In this document: piece after piece, positions 20,998-31,059 of the stretch | Layout of the letters: each line of letters begins with the position of its first letter | Position numbering within the stretch: the first letter of the stretch is position 1 | From: Branchiostoma floridae | Lineage: Eukaryota; Chordata; Leptocardii; Amphioxiformes; Branchiostomatidae | Length of the DNA stretch: 38,123 nucleotides | Direction of reading: 5' to 3' | NCBI RefSeq assembly: GCF_000003815.2 | Contig: NC_049980.1 | Span: forward strand, 527,854 to 565,976 | Translations under genes and position numbers: made by a program | The notes under the pieces: generated by a model | Databases searched by the model: none | The model's input: the letters and a program-made list of their open reading frames with translations, nothing else | What the model was told of the DNA's origin: nothing

Positions 20998-21003
20998 AAT
21001 AAA
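20998..21003 (+). terminator. Possible polyadenylation signal
   Basis: AATAAA about 155 bp after the NHL gene stop codon. It is in the first copy of a repeat unit, so its use is uncertain. Confidence 0.25.
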
Positions 21004-21446
21004 TTGGACTATTTCGAGCGGGACGAGTGTGGCGCCGTCGAAAATTCGAATACCTGATTCGGACGTTGGAATATTACTGTTGTAACACTTTTTGTTTGAG
21101 GGCACCAAATTTGTTCAACTTCTGGTCCATTTCGCATCGAAACATGGGTTTTCTCAAGTGGGTATGACATAAATAAAATACCATCGCCGTCGGGCGATCC
21201 TTCCCGCGGTCGGGCCGGTACCTCGGGTGATACGGAATACACCGTGTTGTATTCTATATGTATCACACAGGCTCCAAAGTTGTATCATACAGCCTTCCAC
21301 CGAATAATTTGAACTCTGAACACGGCGAGTGTGGCGCGGTCAAAAATTCGAATACCTGATTTGGACGTTGGAACATTGCAGCAATTTTTTGTTCGAGATT
21401 ACCACATTTTCTCAACTTCTGGCGCATGTCTAATCCCAGGCCTCCT

Positions 21447-21489
21447 GCGGGTCGGATCGCCCTCCGGCCTTCGGGACGATCCGACCCGC
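21447..21489. repeat. Perfect 13-bp inverted repeat hairpin
   Basis: GCGGGTCGGATCG (21447-21459) pairs exactly with CGATCCGACCCGC (21477-21489); the loop itself contains CCCTCCGGCCTTCGGG. Present only in the second copy of the surrounding repeat. Confidence 0.85.
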
Positions 21490-21660
21490 GGTCGAGCTGG
21501 TACCTCGAGTGATACGGAATGCCCCTTGCTGTATTCTATATTTCCACACGACATGGTGTTTCCTTGATACTCTCCAGTATATGAGATACAGGTCTGTCAC
21601 ACCTCAGAGACAATAGTACCTACTCACCCTACTTTTCGTCACATACATAATACCTTTAGC

Positions 21661-21937
21661 CATCCTCCTACGCAGGGACATCCAACAGCCTGTCTGGATG
21701 TCCCCTGCTCTTTCAACCGTCACCCTTAGTTCCTGACCGCCCTGCTTATAAATATTAATGAGCTTACCCTTATACAGCTGCGAGACAGCTTTGTACAACG
21801 GAAAGCCTATTCTCTGATTGGCTGACAGCTGGTTGGGGGGGGGGCGTCCACAGGAACTAAGAGTCACCATTGAAAGAGCAGGGCACATCCAGACAGGCAG
21901 TTTGGCTCTTGGATGTCCCTGCGTAGGAGGATGACAT
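21661..21937. mobile_element. Miniature inverted-repeat element (about 275 bp)
   Basis: Left CATCCTCCTACGCAGGGACA, CAGCCTGTCTGGATG, CCTGCTCTTTCAA, AGTTCCTG; the right end has the same words inverted (CAGGAACT, TTGAAAGAGCAGG, CATCCAGACAGGC, TGTCCCTGCGTAGGAGGATG). Arms are about 75 bp. No coding sequence. A poly-A run (21960-21976) follows shortly after. Confidence 0.8.
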
Positions 21938-21976
21938 TAAGCTAGTTCTACCAGTGAGAAAAAAAAAAAAAAAAAA

Positions 21977-22395
21977 CTAGGACCACTCGTCTCCAGATTT
22001 CAGATGTGTTGACAATCCACTCTTTTCTCTTCGTCACTGATGAATGTCAATAACATCTGAAGAATCTGACTCTGTTGGAGAACTTATCCACCTTCCTGAT
22101 TCATTTTGTGTAATTAATTATTTTTCCTGGATATCGATGCATGACCAACGTCTTTCTTTGAGGAATATTGATTGCCAAACTGTTGATTCATTTATTTCTG
22201 TTTTCTTTATACAGGGTTGACACATTCAGTAATTTGCGCACTGCTTTAGCATAACAAAGAAATCAGATAGACTAAACGATAAAAAAAGTAAAATATACAT
22301 AAACGTAAATCAAAATTGTAACTCATTAATCAAAGTAAGTGCCGGGTCTGGAGGTCAGAGGTCAGCGGTGATTACAGTTTCTTGAACGACAGTGC
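21977..22395. other. No gene seen
   Basis: AT-rich spacer between the miniature element and the 57-bp minisatellite; nothing recognised. Confidence 0.4.
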
Positions 22396-22397
22396 AC

Positions 22398-23270
22398 CAA
22401 TGACCAGGTGGTCCTTATGTAGAGGTCGTCTTCTTTATACATTTTTTTTTTCATTTCCATATTTATTTCATCTTTAAAGTTCCAACATAAACAATACATT
22501 ATCATTATCATTTGTTTAACTGTATATCAATAGTCATGTGGTCCTTATGTAGAGGTGGTCACTTATACATGTTTAACTGTATATCAATAGTCATGTGGTC
22601 CTTATGTAGAGGTGGACACTTGTACATGTTTGACTGTATATCAATAGTCATGTGGTCCTTATGTAGAGGTGGACACTTGTACATGTTTGACTGTATATCA
22701 ATAGTCATGTGGTCCTTATGTAGAGGTGGACACTTGTACATGTTTGACTGTATATCAATAGTCATGTGGTCCTTATGTAGAGGTGGTCACTAGTACAGGT
22801 TTGACTGTATATCAATAGTCATGTGGTCCTTATGTAGAGGTGGTCACCTGTACAGGTTTGACTGTATATCAATGGTCAGGTGGTCCTTATGTAGAGGTGG
22901 ACACTTGTACATGTTTAACTGTATATCAATAGTCATGTGGTCCTTATGTAGAGGTGGTCACTAGTACAGGTTTGACTGTATATCAATAGTCATGTGGTCC
23001 TTATGTAGAGGTGGTTACTTGTACATGCTTGATTGTGCATCAAAGGACCGATGGTCCATATGTAGAAAAGTCGACCAGTACAGGTTTGACTGTATATCAA
23101 TGGCCGAGTGGTCATTATGTAGAGGTGGTCAGTTGTACAGGTTTGTATATCAATGGCCAGGTTGTTCTTTTGTAAAGGTGGTCAATAGTACAGGTTTGAC
23201 GGTATATCAATGCAAAATCGTCTTTTTGTAGAAGTTGTCACTAGTAGTTTAATTGTGCATAAATAGCCAG
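22398..23270. repeat. 57-bp minisatellite, about 13 copies
   Basis: Unit with TGTTTGACTGTATATCAATA, GTCATGTGGTCCTTATGTAG and AGGTGGTCACTTGTACA. Copies start near 22512 and every 57 bp to about 23025, nearly identical; the flanking copies (22398-22440 and 23025-23270) decay progressively. The period is 19 codons, hence open frames on both strands that I do not treat as genes. Confidence 0.93.
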
Positions 23271-23429
23271 ACAATACATAGGTGATCACTAGCACGTTTC
23301 ACTGTCATTGCATTATACATATAGACTGTCCTAGTCTTCAGCTTTTGACATGGTATTGATTGTGTCCAAAGATTTATGTAGCAAATGTGAATAAAAACAA
23401 AGACAATGCTTAAAAAGGAGTGGTTTTTA

Positions 23430-23723
23430 GTGCTATTTTATCTACACAAAAGAAACTCTAAACTTGTCGGGTTTGTCACCAGAATTTTTGACTACATGCT
23501 GGTCAAAAGTGGTTTCCTGAGCAGTAAAATAGTCACACAGGTCACACTTGTAGGGTTTTTCACCTGTATGGGCTCTCACATGTACAGAAAGAGTAGCCTT
23601 AAAGGCTTTTCAGCTGTCCTGTAACCACATTTGCCACAATGTCGGGGTTCCCACTATTATGGTGTGTTTGGCTACATGTTGGTCTAAAGCAGCTTTCTGA
23701 GCAGTAGAATAGTCACATAGGTC
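23430..23723 (-). pseudogene. Relic zinc fingers downstream of the stop codon
   Basis: Beyond the TGA that ends the zinc-finger gene, the same frame goes on with DLCDYSTAQKAALDQHVAKH, a finger lacking only its first cysteine: the TGA stands where that cysteine codon (TGT/TGC) should be. Two more units follow with frameshifts (CGKCGYRTA; ATLSVHVRAHTGEKPYKCDL and on to TAQETTFDQHVVKN). So the ancestral protein had about 14 fingers or more and lost its last ones by one nonsense change followed by decay. Confidence 0.75.
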
Positions 23724-24834
23724 TCAACTGCAAGGTTTTTTACATGTATGGCTTCTCATATGTCTGAATAGGTTAGCACTGTAAGCTGTCCTGTATCCAC
23801 ACTCCCCACACATGTAGGGTTTCTCACCAGTGTGTTTAGCTAGTACATGTTCATCCAAATTAGATTTGTGAGCAGCAGAATAGTCACATTGGTCACACTT
23901 GAAGGGCTTCTCACCTGTATGACTTCTTACATGTTGGGATAAGTGCGACTTTTGTGCTGCCCTGTACCCACATTCACCACACATGTAGGGTTTTTCACCA
24001 GAATGTTTTGTCAGATGTCGGTCCAAATTGGTTTTCGATGTTGCAGAATAGTCACACTGGTCACACTTGTAAGGTTTTTCACCTGTATGAATTCTCATAT
24101 GTACTAAAAGAGTAGACTTTTTAGCTGTCCTGTGCCCGCACTCCCCACACATGTAGGGTTTCTCACCGGTGTGTTTGGCTACATGTTGGTCTAAAGTAAA
24201 TTTCCGAGCTGCAGAATAGTCACACTGCTCACATTTGTAGGGTTTTTCACCTGTATGAGTTCTCATATGTCTGGATAGCTTAGCCCTGTAAGCTGTCCTG
24301 TACCCGCACTCCCCACATATGTAGAGTTTCTCGTCAGTGTGTTCTGCTATATGTCGATCCAAAGTAGATTTTTGAGCAGCAAAATATTCGCATTGGTCAC
24401 ACTTGTAGGGCTTCTCGCCTGTATGAGTTCTTACATGTTGGGATAAGTCAGACTTCCATGCTGCTCTGTACCCACACTCCCCACACATGTAAGGTTTTTC
24501 ACCAGAATGTTTTGCTATGTGTCGGTCCAAATTACCCTTTATGGCACAAGAATAGTCACACTGGTCACATTTGTAAGGTTTTTCACCCGTATGAATTCTC
24601 ATATGTACAGAAAGAGTAGATTTGTTAGCTGTTCTGTACCCACACTCGCCACACTTGTAGGGTTTCTCTCCAGTATGAGCTTGTGAATCACTGCCCAAAC
24701 TGCTTATGGTTCCTGTCGCCTTGTCTTCCAACATACCTGCAGCCCTGTCCCATGAAACTCCAATAGGAGCCGTATTATTGACGTCGAGAGGAACAGCGGT
24801 GGGACACCTATTCCCTGCCTCTGCCATGTTTACC
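23724..24834 (-). CDS. C2H2 zinc-finger protein, 11 fingers
   Basis: Probable nuclear DNA-binding protein. The start chosen is the ATG at 24827-24825 (AAACATGGCAGAGG), giving 367 residues from MAEAGNRCP. The longer frame upstream is intronic: an acceptor TTTTTTGTCCATTAG ends just before GGTAAACATGG. After about 50 residues without a recognised domain come 11 tandem C2H2 fingers with TGEKPY-type linkers. They alternate strictly between CGECGYR-type (odd) and CDQCDYS-type (even), so the array grew by duplication of a two-finger unit of about 168 bp. All 11 have both cysteines and both histidines; finger 10 has one extra residue (HVLAKH). No KRAB, BTB or SCAN domain. It ends in KKPCS at a TGA inside what was finger 12. 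Confidence 0.9.
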
Positions 24835-25164
24835 CTAATGGACAAAAAATTTGAAAAGATAAAACACATTAAGTCAACGGTCCACTTTTCTGCTAAAAAA
24901 AAAATCACAAATTGCTGCAAAAACTGCCCAGCCTACACTCTTATCGTATTGACATTGTAAGCAAAGCCTGGGTACCATCCGGAAAGTAGTTTTGCTCCGG
25001 CGTTAATTATATACTATATACAGTCGCTTCTAATGCTGATGTTCATTGTACACTATACACAGTCGCTTCTCCCCTGTTTCGTCTGGTATCCCGGACCACG
25101 TTAACGTCTAGTACGGATGGTAGAAGCGAACTACTATCCGGATTTTACACAGCCTAAGCAAAGT

Positions 25165-25320
25165 CGCCACGGCTAAAAAAAATCTGGGTTGGCGGAAACG
25201 GCTGCCCGGTCGGTCGGCGGAAACCACAGCCCGGTCAGGTCCGGAGGCTGGTTTTGGGGGTTTTGAGTATACCAAATGTAAACAAGATGGCTTGCTATTG
25301 CAGCAATGATTTAGGTGCAT
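25165..25320 (-). repeat. Dispersed repeat, copy 1
   Basis: On the minus strand it reads GCTGCAATAG, CCCCCAAAACCAGCCTCCGG, GGGCAGCCGTTTCCGCCAAC and AGATTTTTT; the same order is found on the plus strand at 26215-26345. The copy has an extra GGTTTCCGCCGACCG segment. Confidence 0.7.
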
Positions 25321-26214
25321 TTCTTGTGTAGGCTGACCCTACAACTTACAGTAGCACTAATATCGTAAGCAGTACCGTAATTTCGAAATTCGAAAACGCA
25401 AACACGGCGTAATTTCCATATGGTACATGTTAACAGTGAACACCAGATTTTGGTGCTGCCAGCTTATTAACGCTAATAAGGTAGATGAGCCACATGTCCT
25501 TACTGTAAGAACTGATAAGCGCCTTCATTTTTTTTGCAAAAATGTGATTTCCCAACACTAGTTTTATATTTATATACTCTAAAATGAGAAAAGTGTAGGT
25601 TGGATTGATTGGATTGTGTAATTCATCGGAAGTTGCCAGCATTCCATGCAGCGCACATTACTAGTAGGTCATTGACCCCGAAATATGCAGCGTGTGTGAG
25701 GCGCCTCTAGTAGGGGGCAGTAGTAAACTTTTTATTACTTGCTCTTCGGAATAGCTTTAGACAAATAAGATGGGTGGGCAATTGCTCAGAGTATGAGTCA
25801 TTTGTGTTGAAGATTAATTGCTAATTAAGAATTTTTCTTGAGCCGACCGTGGCCACGTTGTTGACCGCGGTATTATTTGGGCTCTAGCCGCTCTGCCGCT
25901 CTGAGACTGAATGGGATTATGCTAACTTTCAGTGCTTTGGCAAGGAACACATTTGTTAAATTCTTGGTTAAATCTTTATTATCTGCGAGTTTCTTCCTTT
26001 CCGACATGTGAGAAAATTGCATTGTGATCAATCAAAGAATTGCAGTCGGAGAAATCTACAGACACTGGTGAAATCGCCATTTTGATCTTTCAAGAATTCA
26101 ATGTTCGGTGACGGAGGAGGAAAGACGACGACGGAAGTTTTTGTGTGAAGTAACAAAATTATGTGAAAACATCGTTGTTCTACGATGGGTGTATGGTTAT
26201 TATTGAGATTACAA

Positions 26215-26345
26215 TGTTTTCTGCTGCAAGGAGGCACAGCTGCAATAGATACCTTACTCTGCTGTATGCAATACCTGAAACCCCCAAAACCAACCTCCGG
26301 ACCGGACCGGGCAGCCGTTTCCGCCAACCCCCAAAAAATCTACTG
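26215..26345 (+). repeat. Dispersed repeat, copy 2 (opposite orientation)
   Basis: Shares GCTGCAATAG, CCCCCAAAACCAACCTCCGG, GGGCAGCCGTTTCCGCCAAC with copy 1 about 1 kb away in reverse. Both sit in the putative zinc-finger gene intron and could pair in the transcript. Confidence 0.7.
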
Positions 26346-26521
26346 TACAATTTCCCTAAAGTCTCGACACCACATGCATGACCTGGAAATTAAAGTCGTT
26401 GTCACTTTTCACACGGATTCTGGTATAGTTTGTCCCATTTTGATGATTAAATAGCAACCTTCTTGGGGTTTTGCTAACTAAAACTTAAGACCCCTTCGTT
26501 TTGAAAGACTTTGGCGTATGC

Positions 26522-26790
26522 GTGTGGTTTCGCCCCCCTCCCCCTTCCAAGAATTCTCACCACGAATTACTCTTACATTCCGCCATAATTGTGACCCATA
26601 CACCATAGAACTAACTACGTCTCTTCTTCAGGACAAGACTATCATTGTTATTAATCCAAGTTCCTACCTGCTCCCAGCGTTGTTTTCAAAACCTTCACGA
26701 ATCACAAAATCCTGCAAGCGCGCGTCTTTCAGGCGAAGAGGTCAACTTGCGGTGGGTTTAAAGGTCACATTTTCTACCTGATTATCCACT
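26522..26790 (-). promoter_or_regulatory. Probable first exon and promoter of zinc-finger gene
   Basis: The segment 26668 to about 26790 would be a non-coding exon on the minus strand ending GGGAGCAG|GTAGGAAC. The claim rests on its similarity to 573-880, where the donor position is preserved. The intron side (26522-26667), including the C-rich CGCCCCCCTCCCCCTTC, is also conserved. A (GT)n run at 26793-26811 bounds the conserved block. Transcription start not visible. Confidence 0.4.
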
Positions 26791-26811
26791 TAGTGTGTGT
26801 GTGTGTGTGTG

Positions 26812-28800
26812 CTTCTTCTTTTCTTCCCGAATAAATACCTGAATGCATGTTCTGTCCTACTGATGCTTTGGGGCGGTAATACTGTGGTTTTTTTTTATAA
26901 TCCTGGGTCAATGACTAAAGTAACGTTAACTTCTAGCATTTTTTTTCAGCCTCTGTGGCTAGTAATTTCTACCTTTTCATCTCATGATCGCATTACTAGT
27001 TCCGGGGTTCACAGTGGGTATTTTCCATTTTACCAAAAAAAAAAAAAAAAGCAACATAACTTTATGCCGAAATGGATCTCCAAATATTTGGCTCAATCCT
27101 GTTGAATGCCAAATGTTCTGGAAACACAATTTTGCCGGGAGCGCATGAAGGACACATTCCTCGAAGTCTCTGAATGGAGACAAAAAAAAAAGCAACAATA
27201 ATTAACTCAAAGTTTATTCTAAAATAAAAACTCAGTTTGGTATTGAAAACTACCTCTTATCTATCAAAACAAACAATTTGTGACCAGCATTATCAGACCT
27301 AACAGAGAATAAATGCACACTGCCTCGAAAAAGGTCATAACTACGACATACCAACAGATCAGAGACCGTTAATTCATGTCAAGATGATAGTAATGAAAAT
27401 GAGTATAATTTCGTGTCCTAACGGGGGCCGCCCTAAGACGGTCCCCGTCGTAAGACGGTACGGATTTTTTGCTGATCTTATTATCCATAAGTACACCGTG
27501 TTTGTTGCCACTGACTATGCTGATTACAAAGGTAAATAAACCAAGTCCATGCAGACAGCTTTAATTTGCATTCCAAGTATACTTTAACATATTTACTTCA
27601 TGTTTTTTTAAGAGCAGAATTCTAACTGTAATGCTGACAGTGCTGAATCACTGCGGTCACCGGCCTCTGCGTATTGGCGGCTCGTGTCGCTAACTATACG
27701 AACTCATCCAAGCAGTCACACAACTGCCATGATACACATAAATAAAGCTCCATAAAACACTATGAATATGGGTCTTCAAATGTTTGTTGAGTAGAAAAGT
27801 AACCAAAAGGAAGCGACATAAACATTGCCACCATTGTACTCCCAAGGGAGTGTGGCCGTGAAGGTGGCAGACTAGAGAACGCTCCAAAGATTTATTTGAC
27901 TGTAACAAATGATTCGTGCTGTCTATGAAAATAAGACTTGACAGAGAGATGTAGATGATATTTTCATATAATCAGACAGAGTTCTGTTGATGTTGGCGGT
28001 GTCGTTTTTTCGTAATGTTTTTTTTTTAGTCGGGCATTCACAATCAGTGCATTCAGCCCGTTGCCCGTAAAACATCAGCTGGATTGTTCTAGGTACAGCC
28101 TTTCTCATGTGAGACAAGAAGTACACACAGTCACGATTTTACTGTCAAAAGAAAGCTAAAATATCATACTATCAATTTTTTTTCTGTGTACTTAGATTTA
28201 CCACTTACTTCTGAAGAGAGCAAAATATAAAAAAAAGCGTACCGAGTTAGGCACACTGTCCCGCGTAGCACAAAATTGGAAGGTTGCATACACGAAATTG
28301 TCTCTCAGTGTTTGCCGCTTGTAACACGCAGCGCGAAAGGTTCATGAACCACATGAATGCATTTCTTATTCAAGTATGTTGTTCAAATCTATGAGTAAAA
28401 AATCCAGTCATCAAAATTTGACCACTCTCAGGCAACTAGCGATGGAGCGCCATGAGTTTGAGCGCAAGAAAAAGCGTACCGTGTTGGGGCACCTCCCGTT
28501 ACATGTAATCACAGATAAGTCAAATGAATCTCTACCATGCACAAGTAGTGATATCTTCAATGTACACTTATCATGTGATGATTCCATATCCATCCACCTA
28601 GGTCAAAACATTAATCACGCCATGCAAAAAAGAAACTGTACCATAATTTTTTACTAAATGATTTTTGACAAATGTTATGTCCAAAGTAGCATAGAAATAC
28701 TCAATCTTATGTATTTAACGTTGATAGTTCCCTTTATTACCTACAGTAGATTTAACTCGATATAGTCCATTAGTATTGTTGTAACTGATATCGTTGTAAT
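26812..28800. other. No gene seen
   Basis: Intergenic AT-rich DNA with poly-A runs (27036, 27182) and a short GC-rich inverted word near 27420-27450. A 93-codon ORF at 28376-28657 has no recognisable family or splice context. Confidence 0.4.
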
Positions 28801-28814
28801 ATAACGTGTATGTG

Positions 28815-28847
28815 CAAGGACGTTACATCAGGTATGTAACGTCCTTG
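28815..28847. repeat. 14-bp perfect inverted repeat
   Basis: CAAGGACGTTACAT and ATGTAACGTCCTTG with a 5-base loop. The word ATGTAACGTCCTTG occurs again at about 30165-30178, preceded by CAAGG. Possibly a piece of a small inverted-repeat element. Confidence 0.75.
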
Positions 28848-28849
28848 GT

Positions 28850-29306
28850 ATGTGTAATATTAGACTGTAACTTCTCTTATGATCATCTTATCTATACATT
28901 GCCATACATTGTTACTGATGCAATAATTTGTTGCACAATAAACCATCTAAAAAGTGTATCTATGGCCTTATGATGACATGCAAATTTTGACACACGTCCC
29001 TTGTGGCGAAATACGAGCATGGTAATCTATCATGGTTCAATTCAGGTCAAGGCCAACATGTGTTTCCAGACTCCAAAGATATGCTATAGGTTCCTGATGC
29101 ATAGTGATTCGCCAACTTATGCAAACACAATATGAACCGCTAGATGTCGTTTCGTACGTTAACAGCAGTGGCATTATGCGAATCGGTTTACGAATGAGCT
29201 GCGTTTTTTTATGTTTCGTCGAAAGCGCTGCTGAACGAATCGCGTGCTACTTTTCCTCCCAGCCAGAAGAAGATTCGCCCCCCTCCCCACAACACACACT
29301 GGAGAG
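28850..29306 (+). promoter_or_regulatory. Upstream region and 5' UTR of NELFA
   Basis: No TATA box is obvious near the gene. The last 60 bp before the ATG are C-rich (GAAGATTCGCCCCCCTCCCC). Transcription start unknown; the frame of exon 1 is open for 63 bp upstream without another in-frame ATG. Confidence 0.3.
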
Positions 29307-29511
29307 ATGGCGACGTCTGCCCGAGATACGGCGCTCTGGCTGCACAACAAGCTCGGCGCCACGGACGATCTGTGGGCCCCGAGCTCCGTCACGGGTCTCC
29401 TGACGCCCGACACGCTGTACAACACGCGGCAGTGCTTCCTGGAGCTACAGGTGCCCGTCAAACTCAAGCTGCTACTGGCGCTGGTGCATCTGCCCAGGCG
29501 ACAGTTGCAAG
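29307..29511 (+). CDS. NELFA: NELF-A (negative elongation factor subunit A), exon 1
   Basis: NELF-A is a subunit of the NELF complex, which with DSIF holds RNA polymerase II paused near promoters. The start is ATG at 29307 (GAGAGATGG). The 68 codons read MATSARDTALWLHNKLGATD, then LWAPSSVTGLL, then VKLKLLLALVHLPRR, matching the conserved N-terminus of animal NELF-A (WLHNKLGATD-LWAP; VKLKLLL-LHLPRR). It ends at donor CAAG|GTGGGT in phase 1. Joined to exon 2 the spacing to the next conserved block (D-W/PWV) equals that of the vertebrate protein as I recall it, so no exon is missing between. NELF-A's N-terminal part is the half that binds NELF-C/D. Confidence 0.95.
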
Positions 29512-29732
29512 GTGGGTTACTAACACTACAGTTCGAGACCGTTATAAACTTGTTCAACGTATGGAGGTTAACCTCTATGTTCAAACCTAGTCAGTATAAG
29601 GTTTACAGACAAAATACTTCTCGATCTCGTAGACTTTAAGAGTTATTTGAGCATAGCTTGGACTCTATATATATAACGTTAACCCCCCCCCCCTCCCCCT
29701 TCTAAAATAATTTACTGTAAGTGTAAATGCAT

Positions 29733-29876
29733 TTAAGTTCGCGGGGATTTAATTTCGCAGCAGCGGGAAAAGGGACTTTTCGCGGTGGATTTAAGTTCGC
29801 GGTAACACCATAGACTGCAGTCTAATACCATAATAGAAAAATGTTCGCGGTGGTTTTAAGTTCGCGGTTAAGTGGT
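29733..29876. repeat. TTTAAGTTCGCGG-type short repeats
   Basis: (T)TTAAGTTCGCGG occurs three times, with related TTAATTTCGCAG, CTTTTCGCGGTGG and ATGTTCGCGGTGG. A degenerate local repeat; identity unknown. Confidence 0.65.
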
Positions 29877-30402
29877 CACTGCGTAAACCACCAACATTTG
29901 TGCATTGACAGTATTCTGCCGATCAGAACAATAAGATACAAACGTAAAGCAGTCATCCCCAATAAGGTCTTTCTCAGATTTCATTAAGCAAAAAATGTGT
30001 AGACGACAGGAATTGTCTGTAATATGTGAAAGGTAAAGGCCCATATGAAACGTAAAGTATTTCATCTTGACTATTGTTTTGATTTGCCAAACAATGTCCA
30101 GAACATACTAACTAGTAACATGCCTGCAAATATAATATGGCAGAATGTTTACAAATTACAAGGATGTAACGTCCTTGCAAATTACAAGTCTGGGGCCGTC
30201 ACCTTTGACATATAACCTACAATTCCCGTTGCCAGCAAATGCACATGGTGAAATCTGTGAAAGAGCTTGATGATCAGTGTGATGCGACTTCATTTCGCTG
30301 TATATAAATGTAGTGTCTCCCCTACTCTTCTTGATAAGTGTGTTGGGTTTTTTATTGGTACAGAAATTTGAGGGTTGACGAATTTGGTTGAAGCTCCCTC
30401 AA

Positions 30403-30640
30403 ACATGAATGAATGAATGAATGAATGAATGAATGAATGAATGAATGAATTTTATTGCTCAACAATCATACAGGGTACAATGTATGGCAATTGATAACAA
30501 CTAATAGCTATACAGACAATAATACTACGGGGCTACATACAGAACAACAAAATATTATCAATAACAGTACAGTCATGTATGAGTGATCTGGTGTCGCATT
30601 TGGAACACAGTATAAAGAAACTGACCTATGCAGATGGATA
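30403..30640 (-). mobile_element. LINE 3' end fragment with (ATTC)n tail
   Basis: On the minus strand the sequence reads CCCTGTATGATTGTTGAGCA, then AATAAAATTC and about 12 ATTC units (30403-30451 on the plus strand as (GAAT)n). A 3' end with short tandem repeats is typical of CR1/L2-like LINEs. The 5' limit is a guess; no reverse transcriptase remains. Confidence 0.55.
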
Positions 30641-31059
30641 TATGAGATGAACATATTAGCAGTGTATGGAAGATATCGTTCTGTAAACATGGGACCTCCA
30701 GGTTTACGTCACTTTGCGAAAGGAGGCTTCCAAATTCCTCTCAACATATCCGAGCGGAGGTCAACCCTCCAAATGGCCCACCGATCCATAGAATTATATC
30801 CATATGGCCAATTTAGTATTTACTGTCTGTTGCTACTAGTATTTCTTCCACTCATTTCAAGATCAAAGGAATTTATGGCAGCCATGTTGGATCGTCAATG
30901 TCGGGGTTCAAGGAAGGTCATGATGGATCGTGCAATCAATGAATTATATGTTGATGTATTTGAGAATGAAAAAAATACATCTTTGATAATGATAGAATTG
31001 TGCTATGCTATAAACTGTAAACCTATATTCCTCATTAACTGGGAAAATTGGAGGTAGAA

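Larger units (their letters stand above)
20952..21545. repeat. About 300-bp tandem repeat, two copies
   Basis: The order TATCACACAGGCTC, CGAATAA, CGAGTGTGGCGC, AAAATTCGAATACCTGATT, GGACGTTGGAA, CAACTTCTGG, GCGGTCG, GGTACCTCG, GTGATACGGAAT, GTATTCTATAT occurs at about 20952-21260 and again at about 21262-21545. Copies are diverged but collinear. Confidence 0.75.
24835..26667 (-). other. Probable intron of zinc-finger gene
   Basis: Between the donor at 26667-26666 (GCAG|GTAGGA) and the acceptor at 24836-24835. Contains two inverted copies of one repeat (25165-25320 and 26215-26345) and AT-rich sequence. No other exon seen. Confidence 0.4.

Noticed and set aside
22512-22793. 93- and 68-codon ORFs with perfect internal repeats
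   Set aside because: They are products of a 57-bp minisatellite whose period is a multiple of three, open on both strands alike.
22398-23270. CRISPR-like repeat array
   Set aside because: There are no unique spacers; whole units repeat, and the genome is eukaryotic.
28376-28657. 93-codon ORF upstream of NELFA
   Set aside because: AT-rich, no family resemblance, no convincing splice sites.
30647-31057. 136-codon plus-strand ORF in NELFA intron 1
   Set aside because: No domain, no splice context, follows a LINE end, and its start resembles a repeat word (CATGGGACCTCCA) seen at 19324.
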